Source of the DNA: Thermoflexus hugenholtzii JAD2 | GTDB taxonomy: Bacteria; Chloroflexota; Anaerolineae; Thermoflexales; Thermoflexaceae | Reading direction: 5' to 3' | Length of the DNA: 64,000 bases | NCBI RefSeq assembly: GCF_900187885.1 | Contig: NZ_FYEK01000077.1 | Coordinates: 1-64,000 of the forward strand | Part shown: positions 40,531 through 48,707 of the stretch, piece by piece | Position numbering within the stretch: position 1 is the stretch's first letter | How the letters are laid out: each line of letters begins with the position of its first letter | The notes under the pieces: model-generated | Told to the model about the DNA's origin: nothing | The model's database searches: none | Seen by the model: only the letters and a program-made list of their open reading frames with translations | Translations under genes and position numbers: made by a program

Positions 40531-41376
40531 TTACGCCTCCTCCAGGCCCAGGCGCCGCAGGGCATCCCGGGCAGCCTCCCGGGTGGCCTCTCGTTTGCTG
40601 GTCCCCTGGCCTTCCCCGACCACCTCCTCCCCGATCCGCACCCGCACGGTGAAGCGCGCCGCGTGGGGAGGGCCTTCCACCGCCACCACCTCATAGACCG
40701 GCGTCTGGCCCCGCACCGCCTGGCTCCACTGCTGCAGGCGCCCCTTCGGATCGTGCCGCTCCAGGTTCTCCAGGGCCCGCGCGATAGCCTCCGGAAGCAA
40801 CCGGCGCAGCAGGGCCTCGGCCGCCGCCAGCCCGCCGTCCAGATACAACGCCCCCAGGAGGGCTTCGAAGGCGTCTGCCAGGATGGAAGGCCGGGTCCGG
40901 CTTCCCTCCGCCTCTCCCTTCCCCAGCCGGAGGAAGCGGCCGAGCTCCAGGGTCTCGGCCCAGGCCGCCAGCTGCTCGCCCCGAATGAGGGCGGTCCGCA
41001 GGGCCGTCAGGCGCCCCTCCGGCCATTCCGGGAAGCGGCGGAACAGCTCCGCGCTGACGACCAGCTGCAGCACCGCGTCCCCCAGGAACTCCAGCCGCTC
41101 GTTATCTCGGACCCCCTCCCCGGGGTGCTCGTTGACGTAGGAGCGGTGGGTCAGGGCCTCCCGAAGCCACTCGGGGTTCTGGAACGACCAGCCCAGGCGC
41201 TCCTCCAGGAGCCGGAGCGAGTCTTCAGGAGAAGCGGGAGGCGCCCCTTCCTCCCGGACCGTCCCGGTGGATCCGGAGGGTGCCTCATCCGAACGGATGG
41301 GGGACAGAAAGGGCTCCCGACGCCATCCCGGGAGGTTTGCCAAGAGGCGTCCCATCCGGCTACGCAGGATGCCCAT
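40531..41376 (-). CDS. rnc: ribonuclease III
   Basis: 281 residues. Catalytic domain signature NERLEFLGDAVLQ (92-104) with Glu97 and Asp100, then Asp168 and Glu171 in LADAFEALLGALYLD. A double-stranded RNA binding domain (about 203-280) ends with SKREATREAARDALRRLGL. It has a Pro/Ser-rich N-terminal extension of about 50 residues before the usual start; ATG 41376 with AGGAGG 12 bases upstream supports the long form, but a start closer to residue 50 is possible. Processes rRNA and mRNA. Confidence 0.93.
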   Translation of the reverse strand: MGILRSRMGRLLANLPGWRREPFLSPIRSDEAPSGSTGTVREEGAPPASPEDSLRLLEERLGWSFQNPEWLREALTHRSYVNEHPGEGVRDNERLEFLGDAVLQLVVSAELFRRFPEWPEGRLTALRTALIRGEQLAAWAETLELGRFLRLGKGEAEGSRTRPSILADAFEALLGALYLDGGLAAAEALLRRLLPEAIARALENLERHDPKGRLQQWSQAVRGQTPVYEVVAVEGPPHAARFTVRVRIGEEVVGEGQGTSKREATREAARDALRRLGLEEA

Positions 41377-41477
41377 CCGGGGGGATCCTCCTGTTGGAAT
41401 CCGAGAACAAATGATTCGCCTGATGCCTCAACGGATGCTCGCCTTGCCCGGGATCCGGGAGGCGCACCCCGCATCAA

Positions 41478-41507
41478 AACAAAAGGGGCAGATCCTGGAT
41501 CTGCCCC
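41478..41507 (-). terminator. intrinsic terminator after tRNA-Gly
   Basis: On the minus strand GGGGCAGAT-CCAGG-ATCTGCCCC is followed by TTTTGTTTT (41478-41484), a classic Rho-independent terminator between tRNA-Gly and rnc. Confidence 0.85.
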
Positions 41508-41523
41508 CGTTTCCTTGCCGGAG

Positions 41524-41596
41524 AGCGGGCGACGGGATTCGAACCCGCGGCCTTTGGCTTGGGAAGCCAACGCTCTACCACCTGAGCTACGCCCGC
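41524..41596 (-). tRNA. tRNA-Gly (anticodon CCC)
   Basis: 73-nt cloverleaf: acceptor GCGGGCG/CGCCCGC, D arm GCTCAGGTGGTAGAGC, anticodon arm TTGGC-TTCCCAA-GCCAA (CCC), T arm GCGGGTTCGAATCCCGT, discriminator T as usual for Gly. 3' CCA not encoded. Followed by a strong terminator. Confidence 0.96.
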
Positions 41597-41667
41597 CCGC
41601 TTTCTCTATTTAAGAATTTAGCCGGTCCCTGCCGTTCTGTCAAATCCACCCGCTCGGGCGGAGGCCG

Positions 41668-41696
41668 GCGGGGGCGCGACACCGTTGCGCCCCCGC
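41668..41696. terminator. GC-rich hairpin downstream of the DUF2892 gene
   Basis: GCGGGGGCGC (41668-41677) and GCGCCCCCGC (41687-41696) form a perfect 10-bp stem with a nine-base loop, between the DUF2892 stop and tRNA-Gly on the minus strand. No T-run. Confidence 0.55.
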
Positions 41697-41716
41697 TGCC
41701 CTTATCCGCGGCCGCC

Positions 41717-41914
41717 TCAGCGCTTCGTCCGGAAACCCAAGACCGTGTAGAGCGGGCACCAGCCGATCAGGGAGGTGAGGATGAAGACGACGGCGATGAC
41801 GGTCAGGATGATGCCCAGGGTGTTAAAGCGGAGGACGAAGGCTGAGACCAGGATGAAGACGACCGCCACGATCAGCCGCACGATGCGATCCCAGCCGGCC
41901 ATGTTCACCACCAT
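41717..41914 (-). CDS. small DUF2892-family inner-membrane protein
   Basis: A 65-residue protein beginning MVVNMAGWDRIVRLIV with two hydrophobic helices (VRLIVAVVFILVSAFVL; GIILTVIAVVFILTSLIGW) and the signature end GWCPLYTVLGF, as in YgaP-like DUF2892 proteins. Function unknown; often next to thiol-redox or rhodanese genes. ATG 41914 has CAGGAGGTGG upstream. It follows the disulfide oxidoreductase gene by 26 bases, same strand. Confidence 0.8.
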   Translation of the reverse strand: MVVNMAGWDRIVRLIVAVVFILVSAFVLRFNTLGIILTVIAVVFILTSLIGWCPLYTVLGFRTKR

Positions 41915-41940
41915 GATCCACCTCCTGCGCACAAGGATGT

Positions 41941-42678
41941 TCAGTCCTCATCATCGTGGTGATGAGAGTGGGCATGACCCGCGGCGATGGCGTGGCGCAT
42001 CCGCTCCCAGGCCGCCGTGGCCTTCGCCATCGCCTCCGGATCCGTCACCTTCATCAGCTCGTTGATGAAGTAGCCTTCCGGCACGGCTCCCTCGATGTGG
42101 ATGACCTCGTTGATCACCGTGCGGGGCACCCCATAGACCCCGTAGAAATCCGCCAGCTCGGGGAACTCCATCGCCTCGATCATGTCCGCGCGGATCCATG
42201 GGCTCTCGAAGGCCGCCTGATGGGCCAGCCGGACCATCCGCGGACAATACGGGCACGTGGGCGTGACGAAGACCTGGATGTGGACCGGCGTCTGGATCCG
42301 GGCCAGGCGCTGGCGGCTCGCCGGCGAGAGCCCCGAATCCCGCGCCCCCACCATCCGGATGTCCTCGATCAGCGAGCCGAACTCATAGCCAGACGGGATC
42401 CCGAAGTAGCGGATGCCGTAGTCCCGGTCCCCTTCGATGACCACGGCCGGGACCTTATCGATCCCGTAACGCTCCGCGACCTCCCGGTCCGTGATCCGGT
42501 TATGGACCTCCAGGGAGAGGCGATCGGAGAGGGCCGCTACCTCCTCCACCAGCTGTCGGGTCTCCCGGCAATAGATGCAATCCGTATGCTGGATGAAAAC
42601 CCGCAACCGCACCGGATGGGGCAGATCGGCCAGCAGCCGGCGGACTTCCTCTCGGGTGCGCGCGTCCAGCAACGCCAT
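41941..42678 (-). CDS. thermophile-type protein disulfide oxidoreductase (two thioredoxin folds)
   Basis: A 245-residue protein with two tandem thioredoxin/glutaredoxin domains, each with a CXXC: CIYC (residues about 35-38) and CPYC (about 146-149), plus cis-Pro loops DKVPAVVI and YGVPRTVI. This is the PDO (glutaredoxin-like) family of hyperthermophiles and thermophiles, which makes or reshuffles intracellular disulfides. The C-terminal tail HAHSHHHDDED is His-rich and may bind metal. ATG 42678 has GGAGGTCC upstream; it sits divergently from tmRNA across a structured spacer. Confidence 0.85.
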   Translation of the reverse strand: MALLDARTREEVRRLLADLPHPVRLRVFIQHTDCIYCRETRQLVEEVAALSDRLSLEVHNRITDREVAERYGIDKVPAVVIEGDRDYGIRYFGIPSGYEFGSLIEDIRMVGARDSGLSPASRQRLARIQTPVHIQVFVTPTCPYCPRMVRLAHQAAFESPWIRADMIEAMEFPELADFYGVYGVPRTVINEVIHIEGAVPEGYFINELMKVTDPEAMAKATAAWERMRHAIAAGHAHSHHHDDED

Positions 42679-42973
42679 ACGGACCTCCTCCGGGTAAGGA
42701 TGCGCGGGTGAAGGATGCGGGCCCCGGCCCGCCGCCCTCTGAGGGAGACCGGATGGGGGGCGTTGCGCCCCCCATCCTCCCCGTCGGAGGGCCCGATGGC
42801 GCGGACCGTCCAGGGCTCGTGGAGGCCCTGGAAAAGGGCCCTTCACTTCCCTTAGATGCGGCGGTCTCCATGAGGTGACATGGGAATTCCCGCCGGGGGA
42901 AAAGCCCCCTTCGGGAGCGAGACGCCGCATCGCGCATCCACACGCGATTTGCGCTATAATATGTAGTGCAGAT
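42679..42973. other. structured divergent spacer between PDO gene and tmRNA
   Basis: 295 bases with no gene. It contains a perfect 12-bp hairpin GGATGGGGGGCG/CGCCCCCCATCC (about 42751-42777). A long-range near-perfect inverted pair GATGCGGCG(G)TCTC / GAGACGCCGCATC (about 42856-42869 and 42919-42932) encloses a GGGGG-AAAAG-CCCCC hairpin. The right arm touches the tmRNA -35 region. Confidence 0.5.
42955..42960 (+). promoter_or_regulatory. tmRNA promoter -10
   Basis: A perfect TATAAT ends 13 bases before the tmRNA 5' end. The -35 (around 42932-42937) is poor and falls on the right arm of an inverted repeat. Confidence 0.65.
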
Positions 42974-43355
42974 GGGGGCGAACTGGGCTCGACGGGGGAG
43001 GCAGATCGTCGGTGGCCGGTCGGGGCCGCTCGGACCCCGTGAACAACCCGAGCAAAAAACAAGTGCCAACCGCGACTACGCGGCTCTCCCGCTGGCCGCC
43101 TAAGCCAGCGTGAGGGGACGGTCCCCCGATGAGGGGACCCGCTCGACCGGACCCATCGCCGACGGGGCCGGCTCGGGTGTGACAAAGTCGGCGTGCGGCG
43201 GCCCGGCGCCCCGGAGGGCTGCCTAAGATCGAAGGGGCTGGCCGGCCGGAGACCTTGCCGGTGGGAGGACCGGCCGGCGAGAGGAAGAACCGGATACACC
43301 GGTAGGCACCGGCGGTGGAATCCTCCGGACGCGGGTTCGATTCCCGCCGCCTCCA
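42974..43355 (+). ncRNA. ssrA: transfer-messenger RNA
   Basis: 382 nt. The 5' end GGGGGCGAACTGGGCTCGAC and 3' end GGTTCGATTCCCGCCGCCTCCA form the tRNA-like domain (acceptor GGGGGCG/CGCCTCC with one G-U pair, discriminator A). The tag frame at 43065-43103 reads ANRDYAALPLAA followed by TAA, with resume codon GCC. The tag rescues stalled ribosomes and marks products for proteolysis. CCA is not encoded. Downstream is a strong terminator. Confidence 0.96.
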
Positions 43356-43361
43356 CTGAAG

Positions 43362-43397
43362 CCGGGCGGGGCCTGAGGGGCCTCGCCCGTTTTTTTG
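43362..43397 (+). terminator. intrinsic terminator of tmRNA
   Basis: An 11-bp GC-rich stem (43363-43373/43379-43389, one G-T pair) is followed by seven T residues (43390-43396). Confidence 0.9.
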
Positions 43398-43438
43398 GAG
43401 CCGCATGTTGCGAATCTCTCCCTTATCCGGACGCTCGT

Positions 43439-44614
43439 ATGGGCGTGACCGATTACTACGTCTGGCGAGAGTTTGAGGATCGCATCGGGAACGAGTGGAT
43501 CCGATGGGCAGGCAAGCCCGGCCTGGAGATCTGGAGCCATGTGGACCCGGGGGTTGCGCTCATCGCCCAGGTGATGGAAGTCGGGCCCCAGGATCACGTG
43601 CTGGATCTCAACTGCGGGGTGGGCTGGCTGGGGGTGCTGGCTGCCCGGCGCACCGCCGGCCGCATCGTCCTGGCCAGCGACCACGGCCTGGCGGTGGAGG
43701 CTGCCCGGCGCACCATGGCCATGAACGGCCTGGAGGGCCGCGCCCTCCTGATCCACGGCGATGGAATCCCCGGGCTCCAGCCCGGGACCTTCGATGTGGT
43801 CTTCCTTAACATCCCGAAGGGAAAGGAGGTGGCCCAGCGCCTAGTGCGCATCGCCGCCTGGGCCCTGAAGCCCGGCGGGCGCCTCTATCTGGCCGGGCCG
43901 AAGCGGGGTGGGATTGAGGGGATCATCGCCTACGCCGCGGATCTGTTCGGCAAGGCCCCCGTGTGGGCCTACGGCGGAGGCTACCGGGTGGCTGTGGCCA
44001 CCCGCCCACCCGACCTCCGCTTGGAGCCCCCTGGGGAAGATTTCGTCGAGCGGGAGGCTACTGTCCGGGGCCGGACCTGGCGTTTCATTACCCGGCCCGG
44101 GCTGTTCTCATGGTCTGCTTTGGATGAAGGGACACAGCACCTCATCGAGCAGATGGAGATCCGCCCCCAGGACCATGTGTTGGATCTGGGATGCGGGTAT
44201 GGCATCGTGGGGGTGATCGCCGGCCATGAGGCCCGGGAGGGGCGAGTGGTGATGGTAGACATCAGCGCCGCGGCCCTGGAGGCCAGCCGGCGCACCCTCT
44301 CCCTCTACGAACTGCCCCACGTCGAGGTGCGCCTGAGCGATGTCATCGATGGCGTGCGGGGGGAGCGCTTCGATGTGGTGGTGACCAACCCGCCGATCCA
44401 TCAAGGCTTCGGGGTGGAACGGGAGGTGGCCATGCAGTTCGTCCATGATGCGCCCGCGGTGCTGCGCCCGGGCGGGCGGCTGTATCTGGTGGGCGCCGTG
44501 GTGCTCCCCTACCGCGCCCTCATCGAGCGGGCCTTCGGGAACGTGGAGATCCTCTTCGACGACCGGCACTACCGGGTTTACCGGGCCATCCACCGGCCTC
44601 GCCGGTTGCGATGA
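43439..44614 (+). CDS. two-domain class I SAM methyltransferase (RsmC/RlmG-like)
   Basis: 391 residues with tandem methyltransferase domains. The N-terminal one (about 45-200) keeps a SAM-like motif VLDLNCGVGWLG but has NIPKG where the catalytic motif should be. The C-terminal one (about 230-391) has VLDLGCGYGIVG and VVTNPPIHQG, the NPP motif of N2-guanine methyltransferases. The duplicated layout, with a degenerate first copy, matches RsmC/RlmG enzymes that modify 16S G1207 or 23S G1835. ATG 43439 has only a weak Shine-Dalgarno. It follows the tmRNA terminator. Confidence 0.8.
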   Translation: MGVTDYYVWREFEDRIGNEWIRWAGKPGLEIWSHVDPGVALIAQVMEVGPQDHVLDLNCGVGWLGVLAARRTAGRIVLASDHGLAVEAARRTMAMNGLEGRALLIHGDGIPGLQPGTFDVVFLNIPKGKEVAQRLVRIAAWALKPGGRLYLAGPKRGGIEGIIAYAADLFGKAPVWAYGGGYRVAVATRPPDLRLEPPGEDFVEREATVRGRTWRFITRPGLFSWSALDEGTQHLIEQMEIRPQDHVLDLGCGYGIVGVIAGHEAREGRVVMVDISAAALEASRRTLSLYELPHVEVRLSDVIDGVRGERFDVVVTNPPIHQGFGVEREVAMQFVHDAPAVLRPGGRLYLVGAVVLPYRALIERAFGNVEILFDDRHYRVYRAIHRPRRLR

Positions 44615-44633
44615 GCCGCCGGGCGGACAGCGG

Positions 44634-46022
44634 CTATGAAGATTCCCGCTCGTGCCCTCGGAAGACCAGCCGCAGAGGGGTTCCGGTGAACGGGTAACGC
44701 GCCCGGATTCGGTTCTCCAAGTAGCGCTCATAGGAGAAGTGGACCAGGTCCGCGTCGTTGACGAAGAACACGATGGTCGGAGGATCGGTCCGGGCCTGGG
44801 TCACGTAATAGATCTTGAGAGGCTTCCCTTTCCGCGTCGGAGGGGGCTGAGCCTCCAGCGCCTCGCGGACGAGCCGGTTCAGCTCGGAGGTGCTCAGGCG
44901 CACATGGCGCTCCCGGTAGACCTGCAGGGCCAGGGGGAGCAGGGCCGGGACGCCGTAGCCGGTCTTCGCCGACACGAAATGCACCGGCGCGTAATCCAGG
45001 AACTTCAGGGTCCCCCGGATATGCTGGATGAACTCCTCCGGCTTCACCCGGGGCCGTCCCCGCTCGTCCAACATGAGATCCCACTTGTTGACCACCAGGA
45101 TCACACTGCGGGCCTCATCCACCACCATCCCGCCGATCACCGCGTCCTGATGGGTGACGCCCTCCTGCGCGTCCAGCACCAGGAGGACCACGTCGCTGCG
45201 CTGGATGGCCCGCAGGGCCCGCAGGACGCTGTAGCGCTCGATCCCCGGCCGGATTTGGCCCCGCCGGCGGATCCCGGCCGTGTCAATGAGGATGATCTTC
45301 TTCCCCTCCCATTCGATGGGTGTGTCGATGGCATCCCGTGTGGTTCCGGGGATCGGGCTGACGATGACCCGCTCCTCCCCCAGGATGGCGTTGAGCAGGG
45401 AGGACTTCCCGACGTTGGGGCGCCCGACGATGGCGATGCGGATGCCCTCTTCCTCCTCCGCTTCGGCCAGGCCCGGCAGAGCGGCCACGATGGCGTCCAG
45501 CAGCTCGCCGATGCCAGTGCCATGGAGGGCGGAGATGGGGTAGACCTCCCCCAATCCCAGCCGGTAGAACTCCACCGCCGCCTCCCGCAGCTCGGGGTTA
45601 TCCGCCTTGTTCGCGGCCACCAGCACCGGCTTCTGCGTCCGCCGCAGGACCTCCGCCACGGCCTCATCGGCGGCGGTGAGGCCGGCCTGGACGTCCACCA
45701 CCATGACCAAGACGTCGGCCTCGGCGATGGCGATCTCAGCCTGGGCGCGGATCTGGGGGATAAAGGCGGCGGAGTCTTCCGCCAGAGGCTGGGCCGGCCG
45801 GAGGCCGGCCTCCACCTTAGGAGGCAACACCTCCAGTCCACCCGTGTCCACCAGGGTGAAGGCGAAGCCGTTCCAGATCACCTCCCCATGGAGGCGATCC
45901 CGCGTCGTCCCCGGGCGTTCGTCCACCAGGGCCAGCCGCTGGCCGATCAGCCGGTTGAAGAGGGAGGACTTCCCCACGTTGGGCCGCCCCACCAGGGCGA
46001 CCATCGGCTTGCGCGTCGCCAT
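44634..46022 (-). CDS. der: ribosome biogenesis GTPase Der (EngA)
   Basis: 462 residues with two tandem GTPase domains, each with VGRPNVGKSS (12-20 and about 200-210), GTTRD G2 motifs, DTGG/DTAG G3 motifs and NKAD/NKWD G4 motifs, then the C-terminal KH-like domain (TSELNRLVREALEAQPPPTRKGK ...). Essential for 50S assembly. ATG 46022 has no strong Shine-Dalgarno, but the N-terminus aligns with the family. Convergent with the methyltransferase. Confidence 0.95.
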   Translation of the reverse strand: MATRKPMVALVGRPNVGKSSLFNRLIGQRLALVDERPGTTRDRLHGEVIWNGFAFTLVDTGGLEVLPPKVEAGLRPAQPLAEDSAAFIPQIRAQAEIAIAEADVLVMVVDVQAGLTAADEAVAEVLRRTQKPVLVAANKADNPELREAAVEFYRLGLGEVYPISALHGTGIGELLDAIVAALPGLAEAEEEEGIRIAIVGRPNVGKSSLLNAILGEERVIVSPIPGTTRDAIDTPIEWEGKKIILIDTAGIRRRGQIRPGIERYSVLRALRAIQRSDVVLLVLDAQEGVTHQDAVIGGMVVDEARSVILVVNKWDLMLDERGRPRVKPEEFIQHIRGTLKFLDYAPVHFVSAKTGYGVPALLPLALQVYRERHVRLSTSELNRLVREALEAQPPPTRKGKPLKIYYVTQARTDPPTIVFFVNDADLVHFSYERYLENRIRARYPFTGTPLRLVFRGHERESS

Positions 46023-46177
46023 ATTTCGGAACCCGCTGGAAACTCGTGCTGGGCACCCCGTTGTTGGGCAGAGGATCAAACGGGCTGGGGATCCACCCCG
46101 TGAGGCCCCCAGCCCTTAACATTATAATTATGGAGATCCAAGGGGACCGGAGCCCCTCATCCCGTCGGGAGGAATCC

Positions 46178-46990
46178 ATGCGCGAAATCACTGTGGCAGC
46201 TGTGCAAATGGACGCGCGTCTGAACGAAATGGAAGACAACCTGTCCCGCATGGCGGAATGGATCGCCCGGGTCGCCAGCGAGCAGCGGGTCGATCTGATC
46301 GTCTTCCCCGAGCTGGTGACCACGGGCTACGAATGCGGCGCCCGCTTCACCGAATGGGCCCAGCGGATCCCCGGTCCCTCCACCCACCGCATCGCCCAGC
46401 GGGCAAGAGAGTTCGGGGTCCACGTGGTGTTCGGGATGGCCGTCCGGGAACGGGTGGAGACCATCCTCTACAACTCCGCGGTGGTGATCGGGCCGGATGG
46501 GGAGACCCTGGGGGTTTACCATAAGGTGCACCTGAAGGGGGAGGAGCGGCTGCTCTTCCGGGGCGGCTACCGGTTCCCCGTCTTCGAGACCGGGTTCGGA
46601 TGGCTGGGGGTGTTGCTGGGGTGGGACCTCCTGTTCCCGGAGGCCGCCCGGGTGCTGGCCCTCAGCGGGGCGGAGCTCCTGGCGGTCCCGGCGGCCTGGG
46701 AGCAGCCCCTGCGGGAGGAATGGCGAATCGTGACCCGGGCGAGGGCGCTGGAGAACACGTTCTTCCTGGTGGCGGCCAACCGCGTCGGCAAGGAGGTGAC
46801 TTACGAGTTCGTCGGCGACTCCATGATCCTCGGGCCGCGGGGTCAGGTCTTCGCCTCCCTGGATGAGCCGACGGAGGGCTACGTGGTGGCCCGCATCGAC
46901 CTGGAGGAGGTCCGCCGCCAGCGGGAGGAGCTTCAGGTCCTCCAGGCTCGCCAGCCCAACAGCTATCGGCTCCTGGCCAAGCCCTACTGA
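46178..46990 (+). CDS. nitrilase-superfamily protein lacking the catalytic cysteine
   Basis: A 270-residue carbon-nitrogen hydrolase fold. Two of the three catalytic residues are present: Glu45 (VFPELVTTGYE) and Lys116 (YHKVHLKGEE). The third motif, normally GV..C(Y/W)D..FPE, reads GVLLGWDLLFPE, so Gly148 replaces the nucleophilic Cys. The rest (LAVPAAWE, WRIVTRARALEN, NRVG) is well kept, so the gene is not randomly decayed. Either a pseudo-enzyme with a binding or structural role or an altered mechanism. ATG 46178 has GGGAGGA upstream; TATAAT occurs at 46123. Confidence 0.85.
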   Translation: MREITVAAVQMDARLNEMEDNLSRMAEWIARVASEQRVDLIVFPELVTTGYECGARFTEWAQRIPGPSTHRIAQRAREFGVHVVFGMAVRERVETILYNSAVVIGPDGETLGVYHKVHLKGEERLLFRGGYRFPVFETGFGWLGVLLGWDLLFPEAARVLALSGAELLAVPAAWEQPLREEWRIVTRARALENTFFLVAANRVGKEVTYEFVGDSMILGPRGQVFASLDEPTEGYVVARIDLEEVRRQREELQVLQARQPNSYRLLAKPY

Positions 46991-47030
46991 GCCGGGGCCC
47001 AGCTGCACGATCGCAAACAAAGCCCTGATT

Positions 47031-47101
47031 GTAGGAGCGGCTTTCACCGCGACCTTTTCGCAGGATCGAAGACGGAGATTCGGGGCTAAAGCCCCTCCTA
47101 C
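47031..47101. repeat. isolated intact GTAG REP/BIME unit
   Basis: GTAGGAGCGGCTTTCACCGCGACC ... GGGGCTAAAGCCCCTCCTAC, followed by AAAGATCGATCT. Same organisation and length (71 bases) as the units at 3893 and 3977 some 43 kb away, between the nitrilase-like and phosphatidyltransferase genes. Confidence 0.85.
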
Positions 47102-47133
47102 AAAGATCGATCTCTTGCGAATGAGGGTAGAGA

Positions 47134-47736
47134 ATGGCTGCGGAGCGATGGCGGGCGTGGGCGGAGCCGATCCTGGCCCGGCTGGCCCGCGGGCTGGATT
47201 CGCTGGGGATCCATCCGAACGCGGTGACGATTCTGGGGTTTCTGCTGAGCCTGGGCGCCGGGCTGCTGGTCGGCCTGGGGCTCCGATGGGGTGCCGCGGC
47301 GCTCTGGGCCCTCAGCGGGCTCTGTGACGCCCTGGATGGGTCGCTGGCCCGCCTCTCCGGCAAGGCCTCCCCGGCGGGGGCTTTCCTGGATTCCACGCTG
47401 GATCGTTACAGCGATGGGGCGATTCTGCTCGGCATCGGGGCGGCCTGGCAACGGGCCGGCACCCCGTGGGGCAGCTGGATTGCCGGGTTCGCGCTCCTGG
47501 GCGCCCTGATGGTCAGCTACGCCCGCGCCCGCGGGGAGGGGCTGGGCCTCTCCCTCCGGGAGGGCTTCTTCACCCGGCTGGAGCGCTTCTTCCTGATCCT
47601 CCTGGCCCTCCTCACCGGCTGGTATGGACCGTTGCTGCTGCTTTTCGCCCTCCTGGCCCACCTGGCCGCCTTGCAGCGGGCCGCACGGGCGCTGCGGATG
47701 CTTCACGCTCACTCCCCTTCTGAGCGTTCACCGTGA
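47134..47736 (+). CDS. CDP-alcohol phosphatidyltransferase
   Basis: A 200-residue integral membrane enzyme with the family motif D-x2-D-G-x2-A-R-x8-G-x3-D-x3-D exactly present: Asp65, Asp68, Gly69, Ala72-Arg73, Gly82, Asp86, Asp90 (CDALDGSLARLSGKASPAG, FLDSTLDR). It joins a CDP-diacylglycerol to an alcohol such as inositol phosphate or glycerol phosphate. Six hydrophobic segments. Its stop overlaps the GTG of the ABC ATPase gene (GTGA), linking lipid synthesis and an exporter in one operon. Alcohol acceptor unknown. Confidence 0.87.
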   Translation: MAAERWRAWAEPILARLARGLDSLGIHPNAVTILGFLLSLGAGLLVGLGLRWGAAALWALSGLCDALDGSLARLSGKASPAGAFLDSTLDRYSDGAILLGIGAAWQRAGTPWGSWIAGFALLGALMVSYARARGEGLGLSLREGFFTRLERFFLILLALLTGWYGPLLLLFALLAHLAALQRAARALRMLHAHSPSERSP

Positions 47737-48707
47737 TCCAGGCGGAAGGGCTTCGCAAGACCTTTGGGAACATCACCGCCGTGGAGGAGGTCTCCCTGGA
47801 GGTGCGCCCGGGGGAGATCGTAGCCCTCCTGGGCCCCAACGGCGCCGGCAAAACCACCACCGTCCGGATGCTGGCCGCGTTGCTGCGGCCGACGGCCGGC
47901 CGGGCCCTGGTCGCCGGCTACGACGTCCTGCGCCAGCCCGAGGAGGTCCACCGGCGGGTCGGGCTGCTGACCGAGTTGCCCGGCCTCTACCTGCGGATGA
48001 CCGGCTACGAGTATCTCGCTTTCTTCGCGGATCTCTACGAGGTCCCCCGTCCGCTCCTGAAGCAACGGCTGGAGGCCTGGCTGGACCGCCTGGAGCTCCG
48101 CGGCGCCCTCCACCAGCGCATCGCCACGTATTCCAAAGGGATGCGCCAGAAGCTGGCGCTGTTGCGCGCGTTCCTCCCCTTGCCGCCCGTTTTCCTGCTG
48201 GACGAGCCCACCTCGGCGATGGATCCGCAGAGCGCCCAGGTGGCCCGGGAGATGATCCGCAGCTTGGCGCAAGAGGGTCACGCCGTTCTGCTGTGCACCC
48301 ATAATCTCTACGAGGCCGAGGCCCTCGCTCACCGCATCGCCATCCTCTGCCGCGGCCGGATCCTCGTGGAGGGCACCCCCCAGGCGCTGCGGGACCGCTT
48401 CCTGGGGCCGCCGGTCTACGAGCTGCGTCTCGCCGCGCCGGCGGGGCAGGCCCTGGAGCTCCTCCCGGAGGGCCTCGCCGTTGTGGAATGGGGAGACCAT
48501 TGGGTTCGCTATCGGACCTCGGATCCGGAGCGGGAGAACCCGCGGGTGTTGCAGGCGTTGCTGGCCCATGGGCTGCCGGTGGTCTCCCTGTCGGAGGTCC
48601 CTCGCCCCCTGGAGGACCTTTACCTCCGCATCCTGAACGGGGCCGCTCCGCCCGCTTCACCGGATCCAGTGGCCCAATTCGAGGGAGAACACGCATGCCG
48701 CTCGTGA
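47733..48707 (+). CDS. ABC transporter ATP-binding protein (ABC-2 exporter type)
   Basis: A 324-residue CcmA/NatA-type ATPase: Walker A LGPNGAGKTTT (about 34-44), the signature is YSKGMRQK (in place of LSGGQ, as usual for this branch), Walker B PPVFLLDEPTSAMD, H-loop CTHN. A C-terminal region of about 100 residues follows the NBD. GTG start overlaps the previous stop by four bases; the end overlaps the permease start by 13 bases. Drives the fused permease next to it. Confidence 0.9.
   Translation: MIQAEGLRKTFGNITAVEEVSLEVRPGEIVALLGPNGAGKTTTVRMLAALLRPTAGRALVAGYDVLRQPEEVHRRVGLLTELPGLYLRMTGYEYLAFFADLYEVPRPLLKQRLEAWLDRLELRGALHQRIATYSKGMRQKLALLRAFLPLPPVFLLDEPTSAMDPQSAQVAREMIRSLAQEGHAVLLCTHNLYEAEALAHRIAILCRGRILVEGTPQALRDRFLGPPVYELRLAAPAGQALELLPEGLAVVEWGDHWVRYRTSDPERENPRVLQALLAHGLPVVSLSEVPRPLEDLYLRILNGAAPPASPDPVAQFEGEHACRS

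Noticed and set aside
43193-43438. Upstream in-frame extension of the methyltransferase gene
   Set aside because: It lies inside tmRNA and its terminator; the family N-terminus begins at ATG 43439.
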